From the NCBI RefSeq assembly GCF_001584725.1, contig NZ_CP014606.1, positions 930,001-994,000 of the forward strand: a stretch of 64,000 bases of DNA. The letters are read 5' to 3'. Under the pieces are notes generated by a model, which searched no databases, was not told where the DNA came from, and saw only the letters and a list, made by a program, of their open reading frames with translations. This document shows, one piece after another, positions 1 through 9,462 of the stretch. The DNA comes from an endosymbiont 'TC1' of Trimyema compressum. Its GTDB lineage: Bacteria; Bacillota; TC1. Made by a program: the position numbers and the translations under genes. The stretch's first letter is position 1, and the number at the start of each line of letters is the position of its first letter.

Positions 1-1217
<1,217 letters not shown>

Positions 1218-1322
1218 TTACATTCACTACAATTGTAACATTTTTTTATTCGTCATTAAATATAGGTTAAATGTTCTTATTTTATCTTATAATATAGCTA
1301 AAAAAATAAATCTTCTTTTGCC

Positions 1323-1350
1323 TAAAAACTGCAGGAAACCTACAGTTTAA
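1323..1350. repeat. Inverted repeat, first copy of a duplicated hairpin
   Basis: The arms AAACTGCAGG and CCTACAGTTT flank an AAA loop, with one mismatch. The second copy at 1775-1803 has almost the same sequence and perfect arms. It lies between alaS and a gene relic and has only short T/A runs, so it is a weaker terminator than the second copy. Confidence 0.6.
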
Positions 1351-1774
1351 ATCAGTTTACAACATTATTTCTGAAGACATAGTGAAAATAATATCCTCTA
1401 AACAATTTTCTGGATACATAATGGTATATTCTCCATAATTAATATCAATAATTCCGCAAAAAGCACTTTAGGCAAATGCTTTTCAGATACTTAATATCTC
1501 AGCTATAATCATTTAATTCTTTTTCGCCATACCAACAAACTATTTTTGTTCTATTGGAATGAGAGTGCTAGGCAATTTATAATTTTTGCAGGAATCAAAC
1601 AGATGCCGTGTGGTATAAAGGTATGCCTAACATAAACATATTTATAACTATGTTTATCTGACGAATAAGCTATTCCCTAGATAAAAGCATAATCAAAATT
1701 AAGAAAAAGTTTTATAATGGTAATTCCTTTCCAGTTAGAGACACACTTTATATAACATTTATTTACACTATAAA
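1351..1774 (-). pseudogene. Non-coding stretch with a probable gene relic
   Basis: This gap of more than 400 bases has no open gene. On the minus strand, short protein-like pieces can be read across frames. One contains a VCWYGEKE-like string. A final piece near 1365-1455 reads DINYGEYTIMYPE and then runs to a stop. The pattern loosely resembles the C-terminal end of an alpha/beta hydrolase (WYGEKE, then a GHGE/PE-type segment), but frameshifts and stops break it everywhere. I read it as a heavily decayed gene whose family is only a guess. Confidence 0.3.
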
Positions 1775-1803
1775 AAACTGTAGGAAACCTACAGTTTTTT
1801 ATA
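1775..1803. terminator. Bidirectional intrinsic terminator after spoVS
   Basis: A perfect hairpin AAAACTGTAGG / CCTACAGTTTT with an AAA loop carries T-runs on both sides. It sits 8 bases past the spoVS stop on the minus strand, so it is the natural end of the recA-to-spoVS transcription direction. It is nearly identical to the hairpin at 1323-1350. Confidence 0.8.
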
Positions 1804-1810
1804 TTGCATT

Positions 1811-2074
1811 TTACTTTTTTGATTCAACAATTAACTTAATGGCCGTTCTTTTTTCCCCTCCGATTTCAATATCTGTAAATGCGGGGATACAATAGATATC
1901 AATACCGCTGGGGGCTACAAATCCTCTTGCTATTGCAATGGCCTTAATAGCCTGATTTAATGCACCAGCTCCTATTGTTTGCATTTCAACAGTGCCTTCT
2001 TCTCTGATAACAGCTGCTAATGCCCCTGCTACTAATCCCGGCTTCGATGAAGCTGAAACCTTTAATACTTCCAT
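1811..2074 (-). CDS. spoVS: Stage V sporulation protein S family (SpoVS)
   Basis: A small Alba-like protein of 87 residues, the usual SpoVS size (86 in Bacillus). The start MEVLKVSASSKPGLVAGALA and the GAGALNQAIKAIAIARG segment are diagnostic for the family. In Bacillus it acts at coat/cortex stages of sporulation, but the family is also found in bacteria that do not sporulate, so it does not prove spore formation here. It lies downstream of rny and ymdB, a common Clostridia arrangement, with a GGAGG-type ribosome site (revcomp of gatgcctccttt) just before the ATG. The terminator at 1775-1803 ends the unit. Confidence 0.95.
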   Translation of the reverse strand: MEVLKVSASSKPGLVAGALAAVIREEGTVEMQTIGAGALNQAIKAIAIARGFVAPSGIDIYCIPAFTDIEIGGEKRTAIKLIVESKK

Positions 2075-2104
2075 TATGATGCCTCCTTTATTTATCTAGT
2101 TCCA

Positions 2105-2881
2105 TTAAATGAGTTCATTTATTAGTTGGAAAGAGTTTATAGAGCCATCAACATCAATATCGAATTCTACACCATTAATACGTATAGAACCAAATACTTC
2201 AACTTCAACTCTAAATGGCATGCCAGTTAAAAAGTGATTAATAATGGTATCTTTTTTGCTTCCTAATATACTATCATTTGCTCCTACCATACCTAAATCA
2301 GTGAGGTAAAGAGTGCCTTTTTTAAGTAATTGCAAATCATTGGTTTGGGTGTGGGTATGAGTGCCAAAAACCCCTGTTACTTGTCCATCTAAAAAATGGC
2401 CAAGGGCTTGTTTTTCAGCTGTTGCTTCTGCATGAAAATCCACTAAAATAATATCAGTTTCTTCTTTAATAGCCTTAATAGCACTTTCTACTCTTTTAAA
2501 GGGACAATCTAAGGGTTTCATAAATACACGACCACAAAGATTAATAACTGCCACTTTAAGATTATTTTTTTTAAAGACTTGGTATCCCTTACCAGGAATT
2601 CCTACGGGGTAATTTAAAGGTCTAATAATCTCTCCTGTTTCTCGTAATAAAGAAATAACCTCTCTTTTATCAAACACATGGTTCCCTGTTGAAAAGCCAT
2701 CAACCCCTAAGTCCTTAACCTCGTTAAAAACTTCTTCGGTTATCCCTTTGCCACCAGCAAGATTCTCGCCATTGATAAATATAAAATCAGGTTTTTTCTC
2801 CTCAATTTGTTTTTTTAAATAAAGAGAAAGTCCCCTAATGCCTGCTTTTCCAATTAAATCGCCAAAATAAAGTATTTTCAT
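2105..2881 (-). CDS. ymdB: YmdB-type metallophosphoesterase
   Basis: A 258-residue member of the TIGR00282/YmdB family of cytoplasmic phosphodiesterases, which act on 2',3'-cyclic nucleotides in Bacillus. The metal ligands line up along the protein: FGDLIGKAG near residue 7, NGENLAGG near 38, STGNHVFDK near 65, DFHAEATAEK near 148 and GTHTHTQT near 173. The length matches the family. The gene begins directly after the rny stop (2882), indicating translational coupling. In Bacillus the family affects biofilm and motility decisions and works near RNase Y, which fits the neighbour here. It appears intact. The substrate in this organism is inferred. Confidence 0.93.
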   Translation of the reverse strand: MKILYFGDLIGKAGIRGLSLYLKKQIEEKKPDFIFINGENLAGGKGITEEVFNEVKDLGVDGFSTGNHVFDKREVISLLRETGEIIRPLNYPVGIPGKGYQVFKKNNLKVAVINLCGRVFMKPLDCPFKRVESAIKAIKEETDIILVDFHAEATAEKQALGHFLDGQVTGVFGTHTHTQTNDLQLLKKGTLYLTDLGMVGANDSILGSKKDTIINHFLTGMPFRVEVEVFGSIRINGVEFDIDVDGSINSFQLINELI

Positions 2882-4441
2882 CTATTTTGCGTAATCAACA
2901 GAGCGAGTCTCTCTGATAACCATAACTTTAATCTGTCCTGGATAGTCCATTTCAGATTCAATTTCTTTTACAATTGCACGTGTTAAGTTAATGGTTTCTA
3001 AATCATCAATTTTATCCGGTTTAACCATAATACGAACTTCACGACCAGCCTGAATAGCAAATGATTTATCAACACCTTCGAATCCATCAGCAATTTCTTC
3101 AAGTTTTTGAAGACGCTTAATATAGGATTCTAAAGTTTCACGTCTTGCTCCAGGTCTTGCTGCTGATAAAGAATCAGCAATTTGAACAATTACTGCTTCC
3201 ATTGTTTCTGGTTCAACATCACCATGATGGGCTTCAACTGCATGAATAATTGTTGGTGTTTCTTTATACTTCTGAAGCAAATTAACACCAATCTCAACAT
3301 GCGTACCTTCAACTTCGTGATCCACTGCTTTACCAATATCATGAAGTAATCCTGCACGTCTTGCAATATTTGGATCAGCACCTAATTCAAAAGCCATTGT
3401 AGCTGATAAATGAGCAACTTCCAAAGAATGTTTTAATATATTTTGACCATAGCTGGTTCTGTATTTCAGACGTCCAATTAATTTAATTAATTCTGGGTGA
3501 ATACGTGTAATACCTGTTTCAAGAACAGCTTGTTCTCCAGCTTCTCTAATCTCTTTTTCAACTTCTGTTTTTGCTTTTTCATACATTTCTTCTATACGAC
3601 CTGGGTGTATTCTGCCGTCAGTTATTAATTTTTCTAATGTAATTCTAGCAATTTCTCTTCTCACAGGATCAAACCCTGAAAGAATTACAGCCTCTGGCGT
3701 ATCATCAATAATTAAGTCAATACCAGTTACAGTTTCTAGAGCCCTAATATTTCTGCCCTCACGACCAATAATCCTGCCCTTCATTTCATCATTGGGCAAT
3801 GATACAACATATACAGTTGCTTCAGCAACATGATCTGTTGCACATTTTTGAATTGTTCTTACAACAATTTCTTTAGCTTCCTTATCCGCTTCTTCTTTTG
3901 CCTTATCTCTCATATCTCTAACTAAAACAGCTGTTTCTTGGCGAATTTCCTGTTCAACATTTTCTAGTAAAAACTCTTTTGCTTCATCAGACGTCATATT
4001 GGAAACTTCTTGTAGTTTAGCCATTTGTTCATAGTAAACTGCTTTAGCAGACTCTTTTAAGCGACATACTTCCTGCTCTTTATGATGAATTTTATCTTCT
4101 TTTTTTTCTAGATTTTGCTGTTTTTTATCAATGCTTTCTTCTTTACTGTGTAGACGTTTTTCTGTTTGTTGCCATTCAAATTTTCTTTCTCTTTGTTCTT
4201 TCTCAATTTCGCCATGCATTTTTTCTTTCATTTTTTGAATTTGTTCTTTTGCTTCAATGATAGCTTCTTTTTGCTTAGTAATAGCTTCCTTTTCCGCTTT
4301 TTCTACAATATCTTTCGATAGCATTTCAGCATTCTTTAATTTGCCTTCCGATAACACTCTTCTTAGAATATAACCTAAAATAATACCAACAATGGCTGTA
4401 ACAATAGCTATCAGTACTGCGAATAGTGGTGTTGTTGTCAT
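2882..4441 (-). CDS. rny: Ribonuclease Y
   Basis: A membrane-anchored endoribonuclease that starts mRNA decay in Firmicutes. The 519 residues show the canonical order: an N-terminal membrane helix (about residues 5-27), a long charged coiled coil (about 30-190, rich in E/K), a KH RNA-binding domain with [15 protein letters not shown] near residue 222, and an HD domain with [10 protein letters not shown] and [15 protein letters not shown] near 335-370. The start is supported by a GGAGG-type site (revcomp of cccctcctaacc) just upstream. It sits between recX and ymdB, a conserved Clostridia order. The roughly 230 bases between it and recX hold no gene and probably its promoter. Confidence 0.97.
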   Translation of the reverse strand: MTTTPLFAVLIAIVTAIVGIILGYILRRVLSEGKLKNAEMLSKDIVEKAEKEAITKQKEAIIEAKEQIQKMKEKMHGEIEKEQRERKFEWQQTEKRLHSKEESIDKKQQNLEKKEDKIHHKEQEVCRLKESAKAVYYEQMAKLQEVSNMTSDEAKEFLLENVEQEIRQETAVLVRDMRDKAKEEADKEAKEIVVRTIQKCATDHVAEATVYVVSLPNDEMKGRIIGREGRNIRALETVTGIDLIIDDTPEAVILSGFDPVRREIARITLEKLITDGRIHPGRIEEMYEKAKTEVEKEIREAGEQAVLETGITRIHPELIKLIGRLKYRTSYGQNILKHSLEVAHLSATMAFELGADPNIARRAGLLHDIGKAVDHEVEGTHVEIGVNLLQKYKETPTIIHAVEAHHGDVEPETMEAVIVQIADSLSAARPGARRETLESYIKRLQKLEEIADGFEGVDKSFAIQAGREVRIMVKPDKIDDLETINLTRAIVKEIESEMDYPGQIKVMVIRETRSVDYAK

Positions 4442-4671
4442 GGTATTCCCCTCCTAACCTAATATAAACATGTTTATGACATGTACTTAGGTAAAAAGCA
4501 CACTTATATTCAATTTTCATTATATACACTGTAATCATTATACATCTTTATTCATGTATGTCAGCTTGTATATGATGTCAATCTATTTCAAAGGGTTACT
4601 TTTTCACTAAGTGATAATTTCCTAGTTCATTTTATTTAATTGTAATTAAATTTTTTTATACTGTCAATAGA

Positions 4672-4712
4672 AAAATAGGGCATTACAATACTTGGTCAGC
4701 CCTTATTCTTCA
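4672..4712 (-). terminator. Probable intrinsic terminator after recX
   Basis: On the minus strand AATAAGGGC pairs with GCCCTATT, with one bulged A, followed by TTTTT. The left arm overlaps the last recX codons. The loop is long (about 15 bases), so strength is uncertain. Confidence 0.5.
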
Positions 4713-5131
4713 TCTAACACAGAAACAACAAAACTGATTGAAAAGCCTTTGCGCCCTAGCCGAGCAATTAACTTTTCCCTTGGCAAGCTTCCTGTTCGAC
4801 TGTATTTTTCAATAAGATATTTTATATTCTTTTCTTCTTTTTCTCTAGTATAATATTGTTCCATAAGCGCCATTATATGGTCTTTATCTATACCTTTTTC
4901 CATTAGCTTATACTGAATTTGCATTTTGCTTTTAAAACCATATTCAATTTGATTTAAAATATATGTTTCGGCATATACATAATCATTAATCCATTTTAGT
5001 TCCATAAATTCATTAAGGACTTCAGTAACTTCCTCACACTGAAATCCTTTTTTAAATAATTTATTTTCAAGCTCTTTTCTTGTATAAGCTCTTTTATTTA
5101 GTAAGTATAAACCGTATTCTCTAGCTTTCAT
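4703..5131 (-). CDS. recX: Regulatory protein RecX
   Basis: A short helical-repeat protein that binds the RecA filament and limits its activity. At 142 residues it is at the small end of the family; many Firmicutes RecX proteins are longer, and no N-terminal extension is present here. Recognisable repeats include [23 protein letters not shown] and [12 protein letters not shown] segments. The gene start overlaps the recA 3' end by 11 bases, a typical recA-recX coupling. It reads without interruption to a DEE C-terminus. Function is inferred from family and position. Confidence 0.88.
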   Translation of the reverse strand: MKAREYGLYLLNKRAYTRKELENKLFKKGFQCEEVTEVLNEFMELKWINDYVYAETYILNQIEYGFKSKMQIQYKLMEKGIDKDHIMALMEQYYTREKEEKNIKYLIEKYSRTGSLPREKLIARLGRKGFSISFVVSVLDEE

Positions 5132-6188
5132 CGCCTTTATCCGCTACAGCTGGCTTTTCATTTTCAACACTAGCTTCATCATTTTCTTCTGTTTCAATAA
5201 TTCCTGAAGCAATTAATACCTTATGCTCAATTTCACTTGAAAGCTCAGGATTAGCTTTGAGGAATGCTTTTGAACTATCTCTACCTTGACCCATGCGTTC
5301 CTCACCATAGGAATACCAAGATCCAGCTTTTTGAACAACTTCAAACTCAGCAGCTAAATCTAAAATACAACCATCTTTAACAGCGCCTTCTCCATAGAGA
5401 ATATCAAATTCTGCAATTGTAAATGGTGGTGCTACTTTATTTTTAACAACTTTTACTTTTGTTCTATTACCAATAATATCTACACCTTTTTTAATAGCTT
5501 CTTGTCTTCTAACCTCAAGTCTAATAGAAGAATAGAATTTTAAAGCTCTACCGCCAGTAGTTACTTCTGGATTTCCAAACATAATGCCAACTTTTTCTCT
5601 AAGTTGATTAATGAAAATAATTGTAGCATTAGATTTACTAACAACACCTGCTAGTTTCCTTAAAGCCTGGGACATTAATCTAGCTTGCAAGCCTACATGA
5701 GAATCTCCCATATCCCCTTCAATTTCAGCTCTTGGCACTAATGCAGCAACGGAGTCAACAACAATTAAATCAACTGCTCCACTTCTAACTAGGGCCTCAA
5801 CAATTTCTAAAGCTTGTTCTCCTGTGTCAGGTTGAGAAACTAATAAATCATCAATATTAACACCTAAATTTTTTGCATAAACAGGATCTAAAGCATGTTC
5901 AGCATCAATAAAAGCGGCTGTTCCACCTGTTGCTTGAGAGGCTGCAATACCATGTAAACTCACAGTTGTTTTGCCAGAAGACTCTGGTCCATAAATTTCA
6001 ATAATTCTACCTTTTGGGTAGCCACCGATGCCAACAGCTATATCTAGAGGTAAAATACCTGTTGATGTTACCTCTATGGATCTATTTCTGCTCGACTCTC
6101 CAAGACGCATAATACTACCTTTTCCAAATTGTTTTTCTATCTGACTTAAGGTGACATTTAAGACCTTTTCTTTTTCTTTTTCCATCAC
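5121..6188 (-). CDS. recA: Recombinase RecA
   Basis: An ATP-dependent DNA strand-exchange protein and SOS co-protease. The 355 residues are intact: MRLGE segment, Walker [10 protein letters not shown] near residue 67, the FIDAEHALD strand, the [11 protein letters not shown] loop, Walker B-type [12 protein letters not shown] near 140, L1/L2 DNA-binding loops including [17 protein letters not shown], and an acidic C-terminal tail. The start is ATG behind AAGGAGTAAG-type ribosome-site sequence. It lies 8 bases downstream of yedF and overlaps recX. RecA is whole while the DNA-uptake genes comEA and comEC in this window are broken, so repair recombination remains but transformation probably does not. 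Confidence 0.98.
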   Translation of the reverse strand: MMEKEKEKVLNVTLSQIEKQFGKGSIMRLGESSRNRSIEVTSTGILPLDIAVGIGGYPKGRIIEIYGPESSGKTTVSLHGIAASQATGGTAAFIDAEHALDPVYAKNLGVNIDDLLVSQPDTGEQALEIVEALVRSGAVDLIVVDSVAALVPRAEIEGDMGDSHVGLQARLMSQALRKLAGVVSKSNATIIFINQLREKVGIMFGNPEVTTGGRALKFYSSIRLEVRRQEAIKKGVDIIGNRTKVKVVKNKVAPPFTIAEFDILYGEGAVKDGCILDLAAEFEVVQKAGSWYSYGEERMGQGRDSSKAFLKANPELSSEIEHKVLIASGIIETEENDEASVENEKPAVADKGDES

Positions 6189-6196
6189 TTACTCCT

Positions 6197-6766
6197 TTAA
6201 ATTATGATTGTTCTTATATTTTTTTTCAGTAATAGTTCTGTAGCACTGTACATATTGGTAATTTCACCAATTTTCAATTGGTCTTTGAGCTCATAAAAAT
6301 CAAGACAAGTACCACAGCTAAAAATTCTAGTGCCTTGTGCTTCTAAATCTTTTAAAATAGGTATCGCATCTTCTGAAGTTGTTGTTAAAACAACCCCTTT
6401 ATTCATAAAGATTAAACTACCTATTTTATCGTCACTCTCCAATAAACTAGTAAGGAAATTCTTCATTAATAGTTCACCGAGGGCTCTTTCTCCATCACCA
6501 AAAACATCTTTTTTTATTAAGACAACAACCGGACTATTATTCGTTGTCTTTTCAAGACCCTTGATTTTTTTTAAAAATAGTTCGATACCCTTACTATTTT
6601 CTAAAATAGTCACATCAAAGCCACCATTTTCACCAAATCGCCTCACATTGTCTCTCGCTACTTCATTGTCAACAAGAATAGATATACTATTTGTTTCCTC
6701 TAATGCTTTTTTTGTTAAAATAACAGGTTTAGGACATTCTAAACCTCGAGCATCAATTTGTTTCAC
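6197..6766 (-). CDS. yedF: YedF-like sulfurtransferase/selenium-linked protein (TusA-like + DsrE-like domains)
   Basis: About 189 residues with an N-terminal TusA/SirA-like domain (start VKQIDARGLECPKPVI with the conserved Cys in CPKP) and a C-terminal DsrE/DUF3343-like domain holding SCGTCLDFY. Proteins of this layout are annotated as putative selenium-metabolism YedF, though the reaction is not settled. I chose the GTG at 6764-6766, behind GGGAGGGTATC, as the start. A longer open frame reaches 6859, but its first 31 residues (AVIHNGNLIFKKKK region) are the tail of the decayed amidohydrolase upstream, reading in frame by chance. It lies just before recA. No selD or selenium-transfer gene is visible nearby. 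Confidence 0.85.
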   Translation of the reverse strand: MKQIDARGLECPKPVILTKKALEETNSISILVDNEVARDNVRRFGENGGFDVTILENSKGIELFLKKIKGLEKTTNNSPVVVLIKKDVFGDGERALGELLMKNFLTSLLESDDKIGSLIFMNKGVVLTTTSEDAIPILKDLEAQGTRIFSCGTCLDFYELKDQLKIGEITNMYSATELLLKKNIRTIII

Positions 6767-7753
6767 TACGATACCCTCCCAAATATGCAATATTGATTTC
6801 TTTTTTTTGAAAATAAGATTTCCATTATGAATCACTGCTAAAATACTACCCTGAGACAAAACAGCTTCTTTTTTTGAGGGTGCATATATTAAAATTAAAT
6901 TTGCTGGATAGCCACAACGAATACCATATTTTTTATGCCATAAGCCTTCATAGGATATTTTGTTATCATATTATAGACCTCTTCTAAATCACAATCCGTT
7001 CCTCTTTGTATAACTTGAACAGTCAGTAAAGCCTCTTCAAGTAAATTACCATTACCAAAAGGTCTAAAAGGGTCTCTATGGTAATGTAACTACATTAATC
7101 TCACTGTTCTTCAATTGATTGATAATTTCGTTGCTTCGTTCTTCGCTAACGGCAGACAATGCAGTAATATGACCAACAGTTGTCTCATTTTCAAAATCTA
7201 AAGCTTTTGCTTTTTTTATAACGTATTCTAAAACATCGACATTGGCATCATCCGACTCATCTATGTGTAAATCAATAAGCTTATTGTTTTCAAGGGCAAG
7301 CTCAAAAAGAAAGTCAACTACGGCAAATGGATTTTCACATAAAGTAGGAGCGCCTCTATATCCTATTATATCATAATCCGCTGCCCTTTTTAAGCTTTTA
7401 TTCTGTCCTTCTGTTAAGCATAAGGTACCCATCATAGCAATTATCTGAATATCTATAAAAGCTTTGTATTCTTCTTTGATTTCGCAAATACTTTCTAAAA
7501 ACCCTGTGCCTACTATTTCATCAACAACAATATGGGTTCGTAAAAATCCGGTACCATTTTCAATACATTTCTCAAGCATTTTCCGCGCCCTTAGTTTTAC
7601 TTCATCTTTCGTAAAACTATGTTCAGCATATTCAAAAAAAGCTTCAATAGCATCCATTAAAGTGCCTTCATCTGTCAAGTTATTCAAATATGTTTTCTCC
7701 ATGTGAGTATGAAGGTCTACAAATGGTTCAGAGATAACATTCCCCTGACATTC
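6767..7753 (-). pseudogene. Amidohydrolase (cytosine-deaminase-like), C-terminal part, broken
   Basis: This is the larger piece of a metal-dependent amidohydrolase related to cytosine deaminases. It has the metal-binding FVDLHTHMEK segment, then HIDESDD and TVGHITALS. Three lesions are visible. The 5' end is cut by an IS element at 7753. After VNVVTLP the sequence jumps to RDPFRPFGNGN, so the stretch that should carry the catalytic/metal Asp is missing. Finally there is a frameshift near 6935 before YGIRCGYPANLILI. Its last codons run in frame into yedF without a stop, so the natural end is unclear. The N-terminal part is at 8991-9130. Substrate is unknown. Confidence 0.88.
7746..7753. repeat. 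Target-site direct repeat, left copy
   Basis: TGACATTC here is repeated exactly at 8991-8998 on the other side of the IS element. Removing the element plus one copy joins the two amidohydrolase pieces in one reading frame (VEECQGNVISEPF), which supports these as the insertion boundaries. Confidence 0.8.
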
Positions 7754-7835
7754 AAACTGGACATATACTAAAAAAGTAGACAGGAAAAAGTGAAACATGT
7801 TTTAAATAAGTAGACACATAAGAAAGGATAAAATT

Positions 7836-8117
7836 ATGAATAATTACAAGAAATACGATGAAGAATTTAAAAAAAGTATTGTTAATTTACACCAAAACGG
7901 TAAAACTCAATCCCAACTTTCTAAAGAATATGGTGTCTCCATGTCTGCTTTACACAAGTGGATTAAACTTTATTCTCAGGTTAGAATTGATGATGATACT
8001 ATTCTAACCGCTAAGCAGATTAAGGATCTTCAAAAGCGTAATGCTCGACTCTAGGAGGAAAATATCATTTTAAAAAAAGCAATTGCCATATTCACGCCTC
8101 ACTCAGACAAAGATTAA
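7836..8117 (+). pseudogene. IS3-type transposase OrfA, interrupted
   Basis: This is the helix-turn-helix half of an IS3-type transposase. It begins MNNYKKYDEEFKKSIV and includes SQLSKEYGVSMSALHKWIK, the DNA-binding helix. An in-frame TAG follows KRNARL at 8052-8054. The frame then continues EENIILKKAIAIF, the expected leucine-zipper-like tail, to a TAA overlapping the orfB ATG (8117). So the gene is one nonsense mutation away from whole. Confidence 0.85.
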
Positions 8118-8985
8118 TGGCTGTTCATACCCTTCGTTTTCAGCACGCTATCTCTTTTCTTTGTCATGTCCTTAAAGTGAACCGCAGCTCCTATTACAAA
8201 TACTTTTCGGAAAAACTTTCTCCTAGAACTATTGAGAATTAAAAACTCCGTCAGCTTATTCTCGGAGATTTGTCATCTTACTAAGAGACGTATTGGCCCA
8301 TCTAAGATTAAGGCTCTTCTTTCCTATGACTATGGCATCAACATCAGTATTGGTAGAGCGAGCCGCCTGATGACTGACATGAATCTTCCTAAAATGCCTA
8401 CTATCAAACTTCGGTTTATTCATCCGAGGTCTATTCCCAATTTTGATTGCCCTAACTACCTAAATCAAAATTTTAATGTTCCTCAGCCCAATCAAGTCTG
8501 GGCTAGTGACATTACCTATATTAATTTAAATGCCTCTTTTGCTTATCTCTGTGTTATTATGGATTTATTTTCTCGTAAAATTATTGCTTGGAAGCTCTCT
8601 CTTAAAATTGATACTTCTCTTGTTAAGGATACTTTTATCAAAGCCTTTTATTCTCAAAAACCTTCTACTTCTCTTATTTTTCATTCTGACAGAGGTTCCC
8701 AATATACTTCTTTTATCTTTAGAAAGCTCCTTGATTCTTTTGGTATCATTCAATCTTTTTCTAAGCTTTCTCATCCTTGGGACAATGCTGTCGTTGAGTC
8801 CTTTTTAAATATATGAAAAAAGAAGAAATTCTTCGTAGGTCTTTTTCTTCCTTTGCTCAAATTAAGCTTTCCTGCTTTGAACACATTGAGGGCTTCTACA
8901 ACCCCCTATACGTCCCCACTCTGCTAATAACATTCTTTCTCCTAATTCCAAAGAAGACTATTTTTTCACTTCTATTAAAACTTAA
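8117..8985 (+). pseudogene. IS3-type transposase OrfB (DDE integrase core), multiply frameshifted
   Basis: It begins MAVHTLRFQHAISFL and hits a stop after SPRTIEN near 8238. It resumes in another frame with KRRIGPSKIKALLSYDYG, and then shows all three catalytic positions: WASDITYI, HSDRGSQY and DNAVVESF. After ESF it shifts by one base near 8803 into KKEEILRRSFSS, and shifts again near 8905 into RPHSANNILSPNS before the terminal TAA. The DDE triad is readable but no continuous protein can be made. Confidence 0.9.
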
Positions 8986-8990
8986 TTTCA

Positions 8991-8998
8991 TGACATTC
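8991..8998. repeat. Target-site direct repeat, right copy
   Basis: TGACATTC, identical to 7746-7753, immediately right of the IS end TTTCA. Confidence 0.8.
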
Positions 8999-9130
8999 TT
9001 CCACAATTACCTCTTGGCCTTCCTCTTGAATCCTACTTTCAATAGAAACAATTTTCCCATTATTAATGCCAACATCTACTAGATTTTCATAGCCTTCTAC
9101 TCTCCCTGACCTTAAAATTATATCTAACAT
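8991..9130 (-). pseudogene. Amidohydrolase, N-terminal piece severed by the IS element
   Basis: The ATG at 9128-9130, behind a GAGGTGAG ribosome site, starts MLDIILRSGRVEGYENLVDV and then GINNGKIVSIES, typical of the N-terminal beta-sandwich of amidohydrolases. The frame runs to VEECHE at the IS boundary and stops shortly after. Joined to the part ending at 7753, it forms a continuous N-terminus. This gene was once divergently transcribed from metA across the 9131-9290 gap. Confidence 0.87.
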
Positions 9131-9249
9131 AGCTCACCTCTTCAAATTCATTGTAACTGATTTCAGTTTATCATTTTTGCATAAACTTGTTATTACTCAA
9201 TTTGCTAACTTGAAATCAGAGAAATATGAAAGTACTCCTATTCTATCAA

Positions 9250-9278
9250 TTTACTTTTCAACTTCAATTTGTTATAAT
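9250..9278 (+). promoter_or_regulatory. Sigma-A-type promoter for the SAM riboswitch/metA unit
   Basis: TTTACT and TATAAT are separated by 17 bases, and the -10 ends about nine bases before the riboswitch begins. The -10 is consensus; the -35 matches four of six positions. Confidence 0.65.
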
Positions 9279-9286
9279 TTAACGTA

Positions 9287-9385
9287 GTCATCAAGAGAGG
9301 TTAAGGAATAGGCCCAATGACACCTCAGCAACCTACAATAATGTAAGGTGCTAACTCCTACGATCTCTGACTGGGAGATGATTAA
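9287..9385 (+). promoter_or_regulatory. SAM-I (S-box) riboswitch
   Basis: The conserved S-box core is readable in order: ATCAAGAGAGG, GGCCCAATGACACC, CAGCAACC, AAGGTGCTAACTCCTAC and a closing GATGAT that pairs with the opening GTCATC. It precedes a terminator hairpin (9407-9438) and metA. The SAM-I class senses S-adenosylmethionine and stops transcription when it is plentiful. The aptamer looks well preserved although the gene it controls is destroyed. Confidence 0.93.
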
Positions 9386-9438
9386 AAGAAAACATTTCTT
9401 TTAATAGTCTCCTTCCAAAACGGAAAGGGGATTTTTTA
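9381..9438 (+). terminator. Riboswitch expression platform: hairpins and terminator
   Basis: A first hairpin ATTAAAAGAAA / TTTCTTTTAAT (9381-9405) is followed by TCTCCTTCC / GGAAAGGGGA and TTTTTT (9407-9438). The second is the intrinsic terminator; the first may be part of the alternative fold. The switch logic is inferred from the class. Confidence 0.75.
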
Positions 9439-9462
9439 ATAAATAACGAAAGAAGGGTTATT

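Larger units (their letters stand above)
7754..8990 (+). mobile_element. Degenerate IS3-type insertion sequence
   Basis: A 1237-bp element carrying an orfA/orfB transposase pair, inserted in opposite orientation to the amidohydrolase gene it disrupts. The boundaries come from an 8-bp direct repeat (TGACATTC) and from perfect restoration of the host reading frame on excision. The termini are only weakly inverted: left AAACTGGACATATAC, and the reverse complement of the right end TGAAATTAAGTTTT. Both transposase frames carry stops or frameshifts, so it should not move on its own. An 8-bp duplication is longer than the usual 3-5 bp of IS3 elements, so the family call rests on the proteins. Confidence 0.85.

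Noticed and set aside
4442-4671. Small frame between rny and recX
   Set aside because: It is a shadow running into rny in another frame. Only promoter-type sequence is expected here.
6330-6830. 166-codon open frame on the plus strand across yedF
   Set aside because: It is antisense to a well-recognised YedF sequence, has no ribosome site and low-complexity Ser/Phe/Lys composition typical of reverse-frame shadows.
8530-8808. Leucine-rich 92-codon frame in the IS element
   Set aside because: It is another frame of orfB, whose DDE motifs are in the alternative frame; the Leu/Ser richness is an artefact of the T-rich sequence.
7754-8990. Active insertion sequence
   Set aside because: OrfA has an in-frame TAG and OrfB at least one stop and two or more frame changes, more than the single programmed frameshift used by IS3 elements.
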